A stretch of 64,000 nt of DNA, from the NCBI RefSeq assembly GCF_030269925.1, contig NC_085126.1, forward strand, positions 6,450,501-6,514,500. The letters are read 5' to 3'. The notes below the pieces were generated by a model. It did no database searches, was not told where the DNA came from, and worked only from the letters and a program-made list of their open reading frames with translations. This document shows, one piece after another, positions 10,334 through 21,721 of the stretch. Each line of letters starts with the position of its first letter. The first letter of the stretch is position 1. This DNA comes from Bombyx mori. Its lineage: Eukaryota > Arthropoda > Insecta > Lepidoptera > Bombycidae. The position numbers were made by a program, and so were the translations under genes.

Positions 10334-10780
10334 ACACCCCGCCAGTGCAGCAACATTGCTCTGACAATATTGACTTATCAAATGGCTTCTTTTGCTTTTG
10401 CAATAAAGGTGAAATTGAGTAACATACGTCATAATAAGTTGGGAATTTGTTTTGTATTTTTGAACTGTATAGACTAGACAACTAGCATAGTTAAATATCC
10501 ACGTTCACTAGCACCAAATAGTGTTTATTTTTATGTAATGGGAATGGAATTTTATCCGGATATTATTTCGCTTAAACAAAAAATTAGAACAGGCGAATTA
10601 GTTTCAAACTCTCAGGATGTGTGCAGCAATGGTCATTAAGGCTGCAGCACGGTACTGTAATAGTCCACACTTTAGTAAATAATAATACTTAAAAACATTA
10701 GTAAAAACACTAATTGACATTAATGACTACATTAAATTCTAAGTTGAAATATCATCTGACATGGTAATTAACTCTTCCAG
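10334..10780 (+). other. Intron before exon B2
   Basis: No gene seen. The sequence around 10340-10430 (gccagtgcag, gcttcttttgcttttgcaat) is homologous to 5020-5100 before B1 and to 24540-24610 and 54110-54180, which shows that B1 and B2 arose with their flanks. Confidence 0.6.
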
Positions 10781-11449
10781 AATCTAAACCAGACTTAGAA
10801 GTCATTGAACCTTTCATAGAAACGATAGATGTGGACCAAGATTTGGACAACGAAACAAGGAAGCACAGGAGAAGAAGCGAAGAGAACACAGAAACCAATG
10901 GAGTGATTATTGAAATAAAATCCGAACCTAGAGATTTTGAAGATCTTGCTGACCCATTACAAACTATCAAAATACCATTACTTTTATACACTGGGAAAAC
11001 AGAACAATTGATCAAAAATGAAACATGCAATACTGATTCTGGTGAAGATGTGGTGAAGACTGACAAAAATATAAACATTATCCCTACTCTTGGTTACCTT
11101 CGCGAAACAATCGAAAATTCAAATGAAGAGAAAGCTAAATTAATTGAGGAAATAGTACCGAAAATTGCCGGTGTCAATGGCAAGGTGCATGATACTCATG
11201 ATAGTAAAGATCTAACAGCTACAAAAGTATGTGAAGATGAAGCAATGCTTGAAGAAGCAACTAAATGTCACCGAGATGCAATCAACGATGCGTCTAATGC
11301 AGTCGATACACAAGAAAGAAACTTGCAAGACACAAATACAATATTAAAATCTGAAATGGAAGAACACTTGCATTTGAATATTTTTGATAACGTGATAGAA
11401 TTTGCTGACAACAATTTCCAGTCTATTGAAAATGATCATGTAAATACAG
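10781..11449 (+). CDS. Exon B2, acidic conserved exon, copy I
   Basis: 669 bp, acceptor cttccag, donor ATACAG|gtaagt, phase 1-1. Encodes SKPDLEVIEPFIETIDVDQD, IEIKSEPRDFEDLADPL, ENSNEEKAKLIEEIVPKI and EEHLHLNIFDNVIEF. Carries the 12 codons missing in B1. The phase fits the STPR exons upstream (C+AA gives Q) and exon C downstream (G+CT gives A). Acidic, rich in E, D, N and T, no membrane segment or signal peptide. The IKSEP stretch is a candidate SUMO site. Confidence 0.65.
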
Positions 11450-11641
11450 GTAAGTTTTAGTTTACAAATTAATTACATTTCTGCGATTCTAACATTTATA
11501 TATCACGCAATATAATAGATTTACCAGATAATTATGATATTATGATTTTGAAAAGATTTTTTTTTATAATTTCATTGCATTCCTCAGCATATTACATAAT
11601 GTAATGGCAGTCTTTCAGTTAATAATTATTTACTATTGCAG

Positions 11642-13240
11642 CTCACGTTATTCAGACCAAAAACGATTTCACTTTACGAAGTCAGTTAAGTTATAAAAAT
11701 GGCAATAGTACACCAACTTTTGAATCGAAATGTTTCAAGCGTCTCTTTGATCTGAAAGAAGATGAAATGAAAATGTCAAAAAACAATCCGCACGCTTGTA
11801 ACGAAAATGACAGTTTAAAACAACTGAACATTTCGGAAATACAAACTGATGTTGATAAAATTACGAATCGAAATAATTTTGACATCAGTAATACAATGAA
11901 CAACACTTTGTTCTTAGAAAGTAAATCTGGTGTACAAAGCGAAACTAGAACAGACGATAGTATGAAAGTGAAAATGTCTAGTCACTTATTTCATAAACCC
12001 CGAAATCGATCGTATGATCCTACACAGCTTTGCAAGAATCCGGACTTTAACAAGAAGTTGAAAAGATTAACGGATGCATTCTTAAGTTCGCCGCGTAACA
12101 GGGTACTGCTCAATGCTTGCAGGCCGATCACTGTTGATGTAATGAAGGCGATTGAATCCAAACTGTTCAACGGTACAGTGTACTTGAAGGACTGCGACCA
12201 ACTGAACTCGAATGTTCCAGACCGCGGCGCCGTTAGCGACACTGCGACGCGAGTTCCTTCAACAATCGCTTCCCGGAGCTCTACAAATATTCGTTTAGTC
12301 AATCCTGATCATTTAATGTCGCTATCGAAATGTTACACATTGAATTTAACACAAGAAAGTTGTGGTGATGCGATGGAGATAAACAGGAAGATCAATCAAC
12401 CAGATATAACAGAAGTTCCTTGCTCAAATCAATGTTGGCTGACAATTGAAGTACCTTCCCTGACCGTGCGAACTAATAATGAAAGTATAGCTGCAACTCC
12501 AGAACTCAAGTCGAACCTATCGTGTACAGAAAAAGAAACCGGTATTTCGTCCAAAAAGAAACCAAGAAAAGAACTTTCAGTTGTGAACGATTGTATTCTT
12601 ACCCACGACATCCTCAACAAAATGTTAGTAAAAATGGATGAAGATGAACATAATTCTTCTGGTCACTTTTGGTATATCATCTCAGATACTGAAGTCAAAC
12701 ACATAAAATACCATGTTTAAGAAAAACAAAAGTATTCCCAATGTTGAAATACAACCCTGCAGGTCTCCTTCACAAAATACAACAAAAATGGTGTCAGCTG
12801 TCGAACTACTGAGTGAGCGAAATTATTCCGCTGCGAGTGACAGCCCTATCATGGCAGACAACATCGTGGTCGACAGTGAATGTAAAATTGTTGAACCGGT
12901 ATTCGCACAGAAACAATATCATACCGACAAACATCAAATGATAAATACGACATCTAACGTAAAGACTCTAGTGATAGAGCCAATTTTCAACCATGTTGCC
13001 AAACAATCTAAACAACTTATGTTTTTGGTGTCGCTTGCGTCTCAACAAACGTTAGATAAACGGAAAGAAATAGATAAATCTCCTGATTTTATCATTGAAA
13101 ACAACTACAACATCACTGAAAAGATCGTAAAAGCTGACGCAATTTCCAAGCCTAATCAAAGTGTAAATAACTCTCCCCACACAAGAAGCATATTGGGTCA
13201 GACACGTAAACCACGTGTAAATAGTACATTGTGCACCAAA
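11642..13240 (+). pseudogene. Exon C, copy I, frameshifted
   Basis: Starts after ctattgcag in phase 1 with AHVIQTKNDFTL. The conserved core is HLFHKPRNRSYDPTQLCKN, KKLKRLTDAFLSSPRNRVLL and CRPITVDVMKAIESKLFNGT, then a long polar tail. Relative to copies II and III it has lost 2 bp near 12660 (after HNSS), so the frame ends at 12718 (KYHV stop). The rest of C continues in another frame from 12713 (FKKNKSIPNVEIQPC) to about 13230, where a MITE begins. Function unknown; the basic core suggests DNA, RNA or chromatin binding (inference). Confidence 0.65.
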
Positions 13241-13282
13241 GGGAGGAAATGTCCTACTTTTCTCCCTTGGTGCACATACTAT

Positions 13283-13699
13283 TTTTTCTCCTACCAGGCC
13301 GAAAGTTCGTGGAGTACCGAGCCGGGGTCCAGGGGCGAAGCCCTGGCCGGGCGTAGGGGGGGCAGAGCCCCTCCGTACACAAAAAAAACAATTTGACTGT
13401 TTTTTTAATATTTAAATAAACTACTACTAATTGAATAAGAACTGTCTGATGAACTTATCTTTGTTTAATACTTCACTATTAAATTTTATTGCCTTTTGTT
13501 TATTTCACTTTTACACTAAACACAATATTGCAAATTACCCGAGCACAACAATGGCGGAGAATTTTAGGTGCGTGAGAGCAGACGTAGACACTAACGCGCA
13601 TGCGCACTTGTCAGTACCCAGGGAGGATAAGTTAGACTTTCTTCTCTGTACAGCGGAACGAAAATCGAACTTTCGACGTCGGTAGGAGAAAAAAAAAAA
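13283..13699. mobile_element. MITE with ttttttctcctacc inverted ends
   Basis: About 415 bp. Ends are ttttttctcctacc and its complement ggtaggagaaaaaa, with the TIR extending into gccgaaagttcg. The interior ggggtccaggggcgaagcc and the tail ttgccttttgtttatttcac match 58661-59070. It interrupts the tail of exon C. A separate palindrome, gtgcaccaaaggg / cccttggtgcac (13231-13275), sits just outside. Confidence 0.7.
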
Positions 13700-13702
13700 G
13701 TG

Positions 13703-13885
13703 ATATACCCTAACGAGACTGAAATTATGTTTGAACAGAATACAGAGATGGATGATAATGTAAATATACCAATTAATAGTTATGGTACATATCCCAGACG
13801 ACACGCCGGTCGTCGAATTGGATACATAACAAATCAACCCACTACTTGTTGTCAAGTCGGCACTGTAACAAATCACCGAAAATAG
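13703..13885 (+). CDS. Terminal coding segment, copy I
   Basis: Open segment after the MITE, MFEQNTEMDDNVNIPINSYG then RRHAGRRIGYITNQPTTCCQ and VGTVTNHRK stop. The stretch from YG to the stop is nearly identical in copy III (50639-50514), and a diverged version lies at about 21510-21430 in copy II. Without the MITE it would be the natural C-terminus of exon C. Basic RRHAGRR motif and paired CC. Confidence 0.5.
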   Translation: MYPNETEIMFEQNTEMDDNVNIPINSYGTYPRRHAGRRIGYITNQPTTCCQVGTVTNHRK

Positions 13886-15210
13886 AAAAAATCTTCCTCT
13901 ATTCCAAACTTAATTTATGAATATTGATGACAATATTAAAAGTGAAAATTTGTCGAATTTTAATCTCAGAGCACTAAAAGATTTATGATGTGAATAATGA
14001 AAAATCTGTGTGATGTATATCAAACTACAGATAAAAATTAACTTTTACTTTCAAATACCTACCATATATAAATGTAGGTAGTTGGTCACTTATGTGAAAT
14101 AACTACTGTTGATGAGAAACATCCAGAGTGCCTTGACAAAATTAACTTGAGTGATAATTACAGATTCTGTAGAGAACTGGTAGTTACTTAACATATACTC
14201 TGTAATCACAATGGCCAAAAGACGAATTTACATTTTAGGAAATTGTGATCTGGAAATTGTGATCACAGTTTTTTCTCATAAAACCTGCGAAATCCGTTCG
14301 TGCCGTGTTGAATATAAAAAGTAAATACCTCATAATATTTATGAAATATCATAGTACCTGTACCTTCATTGTGATTTTTATTTAATTTAAAACTTACAGT
14401 TTAGTTTAGATCTAAACATGTACATAGTGTTACAAATCGTGTACATAGTTATGTCAATAATAAAGGCAAGCAATATGTAAAATACTTTTAAATTGTGATA
14501 ATTATATCTAAATATTTTAATTTAAGAAACTATTATAATATCACAAGTCAATATTTGAAATTACCTATTTAGCTTAGATGATTACAAATATATAAAAAAT
14601 ATTAAAGCCCAGCCCTGGTTTGTTTAATATAAAATATACCAAGCAGGATGCAGTATCTCATCTGCCTTCTAAAGCAAAAGCTTACTTTAACAATTTTTCT
14701 TTTTTGTTTCCCATGTGATAAATTTTGTGTGAGCGAGTGATTTGTCTTGTGAGTCTGCATGAGTAGTTACTACTAGCCTGCCTATTTCTGCAATGAAGTA
14801 ATAATGTTTTCAGGTTTGAATGGTGGGACAACTATTCTATTTTGTAATGAGACTTGTAACTCATATTTCATGATGGATGGTGTAATGTTGTTTGATGTTT
14901 GATGTGTATGTGCTACAATGACTTCAAATAATTATTTTGCGGGTTTGGCCACATGAACTCACAATACTCTCGGATCACAAGTAGATACTAGACAAGGTAT
15001 CTAATCTATACGGATTTTGTAATGCGGACTTGTGGCATTCGTGGGATATTTTACTACTACAAGATGCGAATTAAAACTAAAATTATAATACGTTTTACAA
15101 TCAACTTAAATCGACGCGCGCGAACTCGTGGCATGACGTCACGGGACACCTGCGCGTTCGGGAACTCCGATCGCGTCCGATGACGCCCGAGTGCAACCGA
15201 GTCCTGCACG
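13886..15210 (+). other. 3' flank of copy I, no gene seen
   Basis: AT-rich DNA matching copy III (about 50500 and 48240-47590) in reverse, e.g. agtagatactagacaaggta at 14977. Several aataaa-like signals exist, but none can be tied to a transcript. After 15030 the similarity stops. Confidence 0.6.
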
Positions 15211-15741
15211 CTACAGACTCACAAGAGGTCCTACTACCAGTAATTACGCAAATCCAATTTTTTATTGCCCTTATAGGCATACCGTCGCCCATGGACTTCA
15301 GCAATGCCAGGGGCAGAGCCAAGCCGCTGCCTATCGTTGAGTACTCTCCACAAGCCTCGTTTGCTAAAGGACAAGTCATAGCGCCCGGGAAACACCGTGG
15401 AGGGGAGCTCATTCCAAAGCCGGATGGTACGTGGCAAAAAAGATCTCTGGAAACGCACTGTGGATGAACGCAGTGGCTCCAGGTAGTATGGATGAACTCT
15501 ACTCCGGTGGCGAGTGGTGCCATAGTAAAATCGAGATGATGGAATCATCTCAAATATTAATAATTTTTGTGAGTTTGATTTTTATTACACGATGTTATTC
15601 CTTCACCGTGGAAGTCAACGGTGAACATTAATTAAGTACGTATTTCATTAGAAAAATTGATACCTGCCTGCGGGATTCGAACACTGGTGCATCGCAAGAT
15701 ACGAATGCACGTGACGTCTTATCTTTTTAGGCCACGACGAT
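15211..15741 (-). mobile_element. Bm1 SINE split by a LINE 3' end
   Basis: The body fragment 15211-15256 (cacaagaggtcctactacca) and the head 15552-15741 (cgtgtaat region, gcgggattcgaacactgg, ttaggccacgacga) belong to one reverse-oriented Bm1. The 3' half of the SINE is missing. Confidence 0.75.
15257..15551 (-). mobile_element. 5'-truncated Jockey/CR1-like LINE end
   Basis: Minus strand reads RSRVHPYYLEPLRSSTVRFQ, RSFLPRTIRLWNELPSTVFP and RYDLSFSKRGLWRVL, the usual C-terminus of a Jockey/CR1-type ORF2. The tail follows: ggcagcggcttggctctgcc, catgggcgacggta, then gggcaataaaaaatt. The sequence is typical of a 5'-truncated insertion, here inside a Bm1. Confidence 0.75.
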
Positions 15742-15744
15742 TTC

Positions 15745-16080
15745 AAAGTACCTATATTCCATAACAGGGGGCCGAGCAGTGACCAGTGTGGAACACCGCG
15801 CACGACCGGAAACCGCTGCACGTTCCCACCGTGTCCGGTACACGTGACCAATCTGTCCTCAAAGTAGGAACCTACCGGCCGCCGAAGGTAGGGGGGCATT
15901 CCGTGTCTTTCTAGCGTCACCCCTATCACGGACCAGGACAGGTGTTAAACGCATTGGCCACCCTTGACACCGCCAAGGCCACCCCGCCCCCGGAGACGGC
16001 CTCCTCCGGAGAGGATCCGTTAATGGATATCCGTACATTTCGAGGCGGCCACTATAAAATGATTTTCGTGTCGTGCAAGG
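15745..16080 (-). mobile_element. R1-like reverse transcriptase fragment
   Basis: Minus strand 15929-15760 reads IGVTLERHGMPPYLRRPVGS, YFEDRLVTCTGHGG and VVRGVPHWSLLGPLLWNIG. This is the RT region around the GVPQGSVLGPLLWN motif of R1/Jockey-type LINEs, with QGS changed to HWS. No frame continues to the YADD box, so it is a dead fragment. Confidence 0.7.
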
Positions 16081-16289
16081 GTTAATAACTGCTTTTACTC
16101 CATCCAGTGCGCGCTTAGTTGGAATAGCCCGGTAGGCTACATACTAATAAGTAGGGGAAATTGAACCACAGAGGTTCCTAGTATACACTACCTACTGAAA
16201 GTTACTATTAAAATACTCTGTGGGGTCCAACTTTCTTAAACGTCACAGGACTTTTTGGCGGGAACGCGGGAGTGAAGTTGTGTGATTTG

Positions 16290-16723
16290 TTTTTTTTTAT
16301 TGCTTAAATGAGTGGACGAGCTCCCAGCCCAGCTGTGTTAAGTGATCACTGGAGCCCATAGACATCCACAACGTAAATGCGCCACCCACCTTGAGACATA
16401 AGTTCTAAGGTCTCAAGTATAGTTACAACGACTGCCCGACCCTTCAAGTCGAAACGCATTACTGCTTTACGGCAGAAATAGGCAGGGTGGTGGTACCTAC
16501 CCGTGCGGATTCACAAGAGGCCCTACCACCAATAATTATGCAAATTATAATTTTGCGGGTTTCATTTTTATTACACGATGTGGTTCCTTCACCGTGGAAG
16601 TCAATCGTGAACATTTGTTGAGTACGTATTTCATTAGAAAAATTGGTACCCGCCTGAAATTCGAACACCGGTGCATCGCTCAACACGAATGTACCAGACG
16701 TCTTATCCGTTAGACCACGACGA
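16290..16723 (-). mobile_element. Bm1 SINE, near full length
   Basis: Reverse Bm1 from the T-tract (ttttttttattgcttaaatg) to the head (gttagaccacgacgac). The uninterrupted site is visible in the other family R copies (32020 and 46460 regions: gtttattttgtctat in reverse), so this is a clear secondary insertion. Confidence 0.85.
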
Positions 16724-17066
16724 CTTCAAAACTATTTTGTCTATATAGTGTTTCTTCAGGTTTAAATATGAAATAAGGGTGGTTTATTAATTGTTTAATT
16801 TAAGATGAGCCCAGTTGTAAATGAAAGCCGTTATTAACTCACACACTTGTATATTTACGGAAAATACAATACATACAGTTTTATTATAGCTATCTAAGTG
16901 GAACTGTGTTCGCCGTATGACCGTTACAACTGGACTGTCGTCCCAATATCCTTTTCCCACAAGCGTGGAATGGTGAAGATGACACCTTGCATTACGTAGC
17001 CAGGTAACACGCCACGTACGTTATTAGGCATGTGTGGCAATGTGGGAAAACGAAACAAAGATGGTA

Positions 17067-17183
17067 GGCAGCGGCTTGGCTCTGCCCCTGGCATTGCTGA
17101 CGTCCATGAGCGACGGTAACCACTTACCATCAGGTGGGCCGTATGCTCGTCTGCCTACAAAGGCTATAAAAAAAAAAAAAAGA
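17067..17183 (+). mobile_element. LINE 3' tail (Jockey/CR1-like)
   Basis: ggcagcggcttggctctgcc to gtctgcctacaaaggctata plus poly(A), inserted in family R copy alpha. The short direct repeat aaagatg lies at both sides. Confidence 0.75.
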
Positions 17184-17449
17184 TGCTGGACGTAACTTCC
17201 CGGGATCCTCCAAAAAGTTCACTAAAAAAATCTCAGTAAATGGCCACTATTTTACTGACATTACATTTCATCACATTTCATTTAATTTCATCCCAGTTAT
17301 TTAATTTCTCAAATTAATTGTCTTCATTTCATTTCATTTCACTCCATATTATCATGTTTCATAAAAATAAGGATATAAATTATAATAAGACATGACCTAA
17401 GGGTCTTAGTTACCAGGTCATAAAATCCCTTAAAAAAAAGAAACGTCAC

Positions 17450-18206
17450 ACTGTACCGGTATTAACCCACAGACACAGCCCACTGAGTTTCTCGCCGGAT
17501 CTTCTCAGTGAGTCGCGTTTCCGATCCGGTGGTAGATTCTGCGAAGCACTGCTCTTGCTAGGGTCAGTGTTAGCAACTCTCCGGTTTGAGCCCCGTGAGC
17601 TCACCTACACACGCTAGGGTAAGCTGAAATAGCCTCTCAAGGCTATCAACATAGGTAGGACAAAAAAAAACCGATAAAACGGGGTAATTAGGGACAAATT
17701 CCAACTTGTTTAACAATTTTATGTTAAAAATTGTTCATAAAGTTAGTTTTGATCCTGATATAGCATTTTAAACTGGATGTGTTAATGTGATGAGTCTTGG
17801 GGGTATCTTTGTTATCCAATTTAAAGCTATGCAATTAGCATTCCAGTTTAAGTAAAAAAAGCAAAAATAGGTGCCATCCCTATTTACCCAGAATTTGCGG
17901 TTATTAGGAACGAAATTAGTGTTAGTAGAGAAATTTGCTAGGGCTAGCACTCCTTGGTTTTAATTAATTTATTTATTTAGTTGCACCAACAAAGTGATCA
18001 ATAAAAAACATTGAAAAACTGACAAAAGTACATGGCAGATGGCATGAATTATAGGTGCAATCGACAGTGCATTGACAACAAAAATAAAAAATATATATAT
18101 CTAAAACTTGATTACATTTAATTACTTGGGAAATTATCCGCGACAGATTTTTCCTTTAAGTTGTGAGACAATTAGAATAGAACATCTATTTCATCACTTA
18201 AAACTA
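17450..18206. other. Repeat debris and AT-rich spacer
   Basis: 17455-17660 carries the block agcccactgagtttctcgcc / gatccggtggtagattctgc, which is also at 36895-37040, 56527-56680 and 60247-60330, so it belongs to a dispersed element (probably the 5' or linker part of an R1-like LINE). The rest is AT-rich; no gene seen. Confidence 0.5.
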
Positions 18207-18208
18207 TA

Positions 18209-19860
18209 CACACGAGCAAGTTTGGAATCACTTACTTGAAATTGGTTCCGCGCGATCTTGCTTACTAAATAAATTTTTAATTATCATAAAAACAACATCA
18301 CTTTATAGGTTCAACTGTTAACTTTAAATTGATACCAAATTCATTCAAATCGAGCCAGAAGTTAAGGAGCTATCCTGGATTAAGTGAAGGAGGTAGGAAA
18401 ACAAAGAAACATGGAAAAATAATGAATGAATAAAACAACGAAAATTAATAAATAAAAATTTTGTTTAGCCTTAAAATTAAGTGTCAGTAGTTTGTGTTCC
18501 CTCCCCTCGCCTTATTAACTGCTCGAAGACGATAATTCATAGACCTGATCAGCTTCTGAATTGATTTTTGTGGGATACCTTCTCACTCCTCAATCAACGC
18601 CGATTTCAGCTTATTCAGACACGAAGGAGCAGAAGTTCTGGCACGAGCCTTCCTCTTCAGTTCATTCCACGCGTGCTCAATGGGATTCACGTCAGGGCTG
18701 AGCGCTGGCCAGTCCAAAGTGGCGATACCTACTTCTTTGAAGTATTCAGTTGTTACACGGGCAGTGTGACAACGAGCGTTATCGTGCATAAGGAGGAAGT
18801 CATCACTGATATATCCCGCACAGGGAACGACATGTTCCAGCAGAATATCGGAAATGTATCGGTCCGAAGTTATACCGCCTCCGCGTCCCCCGCCAGGCAC
18901 GAAAACAAGCTCGGTTTTACGGTCGAAGGAAATGCTGGCCCACATCATACAAGAGCCGCCCCCATAAGCCACTGTTTCAGTGAAACAGCACTGCGCAAAT
19001 CAATCCTCAGGCCGCCTGTAGACCTGACCTCTTCGGTCACTACCGTGTAAACACATCCTGCTCTCCTCGGAGAACAGGACTTGCCTCCATTGCTCAACCT
19101 CCCAATCAAGATGGGTGCGAGCAAATTGAAGGCGTGCTTATCGGTGAACTACCGTGAGTTTCGGGGCTGTGGCAGGCCTTTTTGGAGTTGAATTCACTTG
19201 CTTGAGTCGTCGATAAACTGTCCACTCGCTGGCTGCTTCCCCACGAACATCTCGGAGCTCCTATTGGACGTCGACACCAGGTAAATGCCGATTTTGGAGA
19301 GTGGTTGACACGATAAAACGGTCATCCCTCTCCGATGTGTACCGGTGCCGTCCAGATCTTGGTCTCAGGATAAGGCGACCAGTCTCCCGAAAGCGCTTGT
19401 AAGCTTTCGAAACACAGGACTGGCTTATGTGGAGCCAACGAGCGACCACCCGCTGGCTGAGCCCTTCTTGCAATAGCGCTACGATTTGTGCTGCTTCTGT
19501 AGGTGTTGTCTCCATTATCGTACAAGGTAGAGGGTCAAAAGTAGCGGAGATGTGTACCGATCAACATGTGAAAGTCAACTGATAAAGAAAATCCGATAAC
19601 AGGTGCTTTTATAGGGGTCAATAGGTCGCAACTCGCGACGTATCAAATAATTGAAACACGTCTTTTTCGTTACTCCTTCACTTAATCCGGGATATATTCT
19701 TAAATACTGACTTAATTTTAATGAAATCGGTATCAGCTTAAAGTTAAGAGTGGAACCTTTAAAATGATGTCATTTTTATGATTATTAAAAAAATATTTAG
19801 TACACAAGATCGCGCGGAACCAATTTCAAGTAAGTGATTCCAAACTTTTGCTCGCGAGTG
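18209..19860 (-). mobile_element. Tc1-type transposon (long TIRs), inactive
   Basis: 1652 bp element with TA on each side (18207-18208, 19861-19862). Inverted ends of about 200 bp are alignable: the inner block tttggaatcacttacttgaa is perfect, then ggttccgcgcgatcttg, and matching positions continue to the ccggattaagtgaagga block (18377-18393 and 19675-19690). Contains a broken transposase on the minus strand. Confidence 0.9.
18583..19515 (-). pseudogene. Tc1-type DD34E transposase, broken
   Basis: N-terminal part 19515-19261 (84 aa) starts METTPTEAAQIVALLQEGLS and has a helix-turn-helix region (RVVARWLHISQSCVSKAYKR). C-terminal part 18972-18583 carries LLMHDNARCHTA and DWPALSPDVNPIEHAWNELK; 34 residues separate the D and the E, as in Tc1. 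The first catalytic region around 19060 reads FSEESR where FSDESR is expected, so the first Asp is Glu. Just after it an in-frame TGA (near 19000) and frameshifts break the frame. It would have bound TIR ends and catalysed cut-and-paste at TA. Confidence 0.85.
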
Positions 19861-19862
19861 TA

Positions 19863-20822
19863 GTTCAGCGCAATCGGACAACTCCGAATAAAAATTGACA
19901 GAGACCGCGCTACCTTGGACATTATTGTAGTCCCGAAGGATTCTGTTTAAAGTAAGCACCTAAATTCGAACGAGCGGGCTTTCTTATAAGCGGTTTATAT
20001 TTCTTCGTTCTTAGTAAGTACTTAGGGGCTGATATTTTTATCTGGGTTAAGAGATTAGGTGTGTCTGTTATTCCATGAATTAATCAGGTGGATACCCCCA
20101 CTCTGAACAAATAATAATATATTTTATTATGTATTATTTAGAAAGCTCAGCATGTAACAATGTTATGTAAAGTAAAATTCATATCACAACCATATACCTT
20201 TTCCCTCAAGCTTTTAAATTTATTGTTCATCGGAATGCGAAAATACAACATAATTAAATTTCGTAATATAAGTCATCTAAAAATAAAGTGTTACGTAGTA
20301 TGTATATAATTAGGTACATGTGTGGGTATTTGTAAATAAATGATTGCATAATAATTATATTTATTATATCTTTCTTTCTTGACAACCCTTGCAGATATGT
20401 GACTTATAGCGTAAGTAACCTGTACGGGCAGCGATGTCATCCGACATTAAAGTCGTTTGTCACCTGCGTGGCTTGTAAAACTGTCATAATACAAATTTGA
20501 ACATCATAGTTTGGTTAATAACTTCCCGCGATGTCAATTCTTACTCTCTGTCTAGGTTATTGCGAATACGTAGCTCTTTTTTTAAATGAAGGGTTACTGG
20601 TGGCCCGGAGGCCTTTCCAGTTTCACCAGGACAGTTAAGCAAGAAAAGCTCAGCCAGGGGGGGGATGCAGCTTCCAGATCTCTACCAATCCAGTTCTTTG
20701 CAAGGCGCTCTGGATGTTCCACATCAACAGTAGCTACTGCACATAAGCGACTTACGCTAGTTTTTTATATAACTTATGTATGTTATTTTATAGCAAAAGT
20801 TCATGTTTATCTATATTTTGAT
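19863..20822. other. Spacer without a recognised gene
   Basis: AT-rich DNA. The GC-richer 20586-20760 stretch (gggttactggtggcccggag) looks like part of a retroelement, but I cannot place it. Confidence 0.5.
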
Positions 20823-21087
20823 TTTTTTTTATTGCCTTTGTAGGCAGACGTGCGTACGGCCTACCGCTTAATACTCTCCACAAGCCTCGTTTGAAGAAGG
20901 ACATGTCATAGCGCTCGGGAAACACCGTGGAGGGGAGCTCATTCCATAGCCGGATGGTACGTGGCAAAAAAGATCTCTGGAAACGCACTGTGGATGACCG
21001 CAGTGGCTCCAGGTAGTACGGATGAACTCTACTCCGGTGGCGGGCGGTGCGATGGTAAAAACGAGATGCTGGTATCATCTCGAACAA
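20823..21087 (-). mobile_element. 5'-truncated Jockey/CR1-like LINE end
   Basis: Minus strand reads FYHRTARHRSRVHPYYLEPL, RSFLPRTIRLWNELPSTVFP and ERYDMSFFKRGLWRVLSG, the same ORF2 C-terminus as at 15257-15551, but with the gcggcttggc tail block mostly deleted. Confidence 0.75.
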
Positions 21088-21429
21088 TTATTATTAATAC
21101 AACAATGTACATGAAATTAAATTATTATTATATTATTATTATTACATTTCTCAATTCTATGAATGTTAATTTTAGGATCGACAATCCTTGTGCCACTTGC
21201 TTCCCGGACACCAACATTAGCATCTTTATTAAAATGAATCATTGCAATGTTTTAGTTTATCTGTTTTAGGTTTTTCATTATTCACATTGTTAGCTTCTTC
21301 CAGTGCTTTGACATTATTATCTGCTCAAATTTCAGTTTCGTTCTTTGCAATTTCAGCATTAACTGAAATGACCTCTTTGGGATGAAGGAATAATAATACC
21401 ACTTTCAATAAGTTTTCTTGCACTGCTTG

Positions 21430-21721
21430 TTTGACAACAAGTAGTGATTTGATTTGTTGTACATCCAGTTCGACACATGGAGCGATTTTCCATGTTGATT
21501 CACCTAATATATGTATATATATACAATGTCTATATAGATTTTACACATCTTACTGTTTTAGTATCAGACACATATGCGGGATGAATACCGTGAATACTTT
21601 TAACTGGTTTCTTTACATTTGGATCTGTCGTATTATTTTGAACATATCCAAATTCTGTCCTGCTTCTAACTATTATACATCACGTGGTTTACATCTATTT
21701 TACACGTGGCTTACTTATGTG
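21430..21721 (-). pseudogene. Terminal coding segment of copy II, diverged
   Basis: Downstream of the exon C stop. One frame reads SRTEFGYVQNNTTDPNVKKP and VKSIHGIHPAYVSDTKTV (about 21675-21530). Further on, the minus strand has CTTNQITTCCQ, related to YITNQPTTCCQ of copies I and III. The parts are in different frames, so the end of copy II has changed. Confidence 0.4.

Larger units (their letters stand above)
1..15030 (+). repeat. Segmental duplication copy I (plus-strand gene copy)
   Basis: This block reappears, reverse-complemented, at about 62614-47590 (copy III). The exons and a large part of its shorter form are also in copy II (40397-21430). Matching landmarks with copy III in order: exon 5 end (1-42), exon 6 (447-611), a non-LTR fragment (1074-1277), a Bm1 SINE (1670-2111), exon H (2214-2443), R1-like debris (2560-3900), exon A, exon B, exon C, the terminal coding segment and 1.1 kb of 3' flank. 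Copy I alone has the 5.8-10.7 kb section with three STPR exons and a second B exon. The left end is cut by the window. Confidence 0.85.
16248..17440 (+). mobile_element. Retroposon family R (copy alpha) with TSD
   Basis: Starts ggactttttggcgggaacgc and ends taccaggtcataaaatccct with a short A-tail, flanked by the 10 bp duplication aaacgtcaca (16238-16247 and 17441-17450). Two further copies are at 31389-32067 and 46097-46503. The 3' half has a ttcatttcatttcatttc-type simple repeat. Alpha is longer because a Bm1 (16290-16723) and a LINE tail (17067-17183) were inserted into it. No coding capacity seen; SINE-like by structure, family name unknown to me. Confidence 0.7.

Noticed and set aside
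18568..19050. 160 aa plus-strand frame
   Set aside because: Antisense shadow of the Tc1 transposase.
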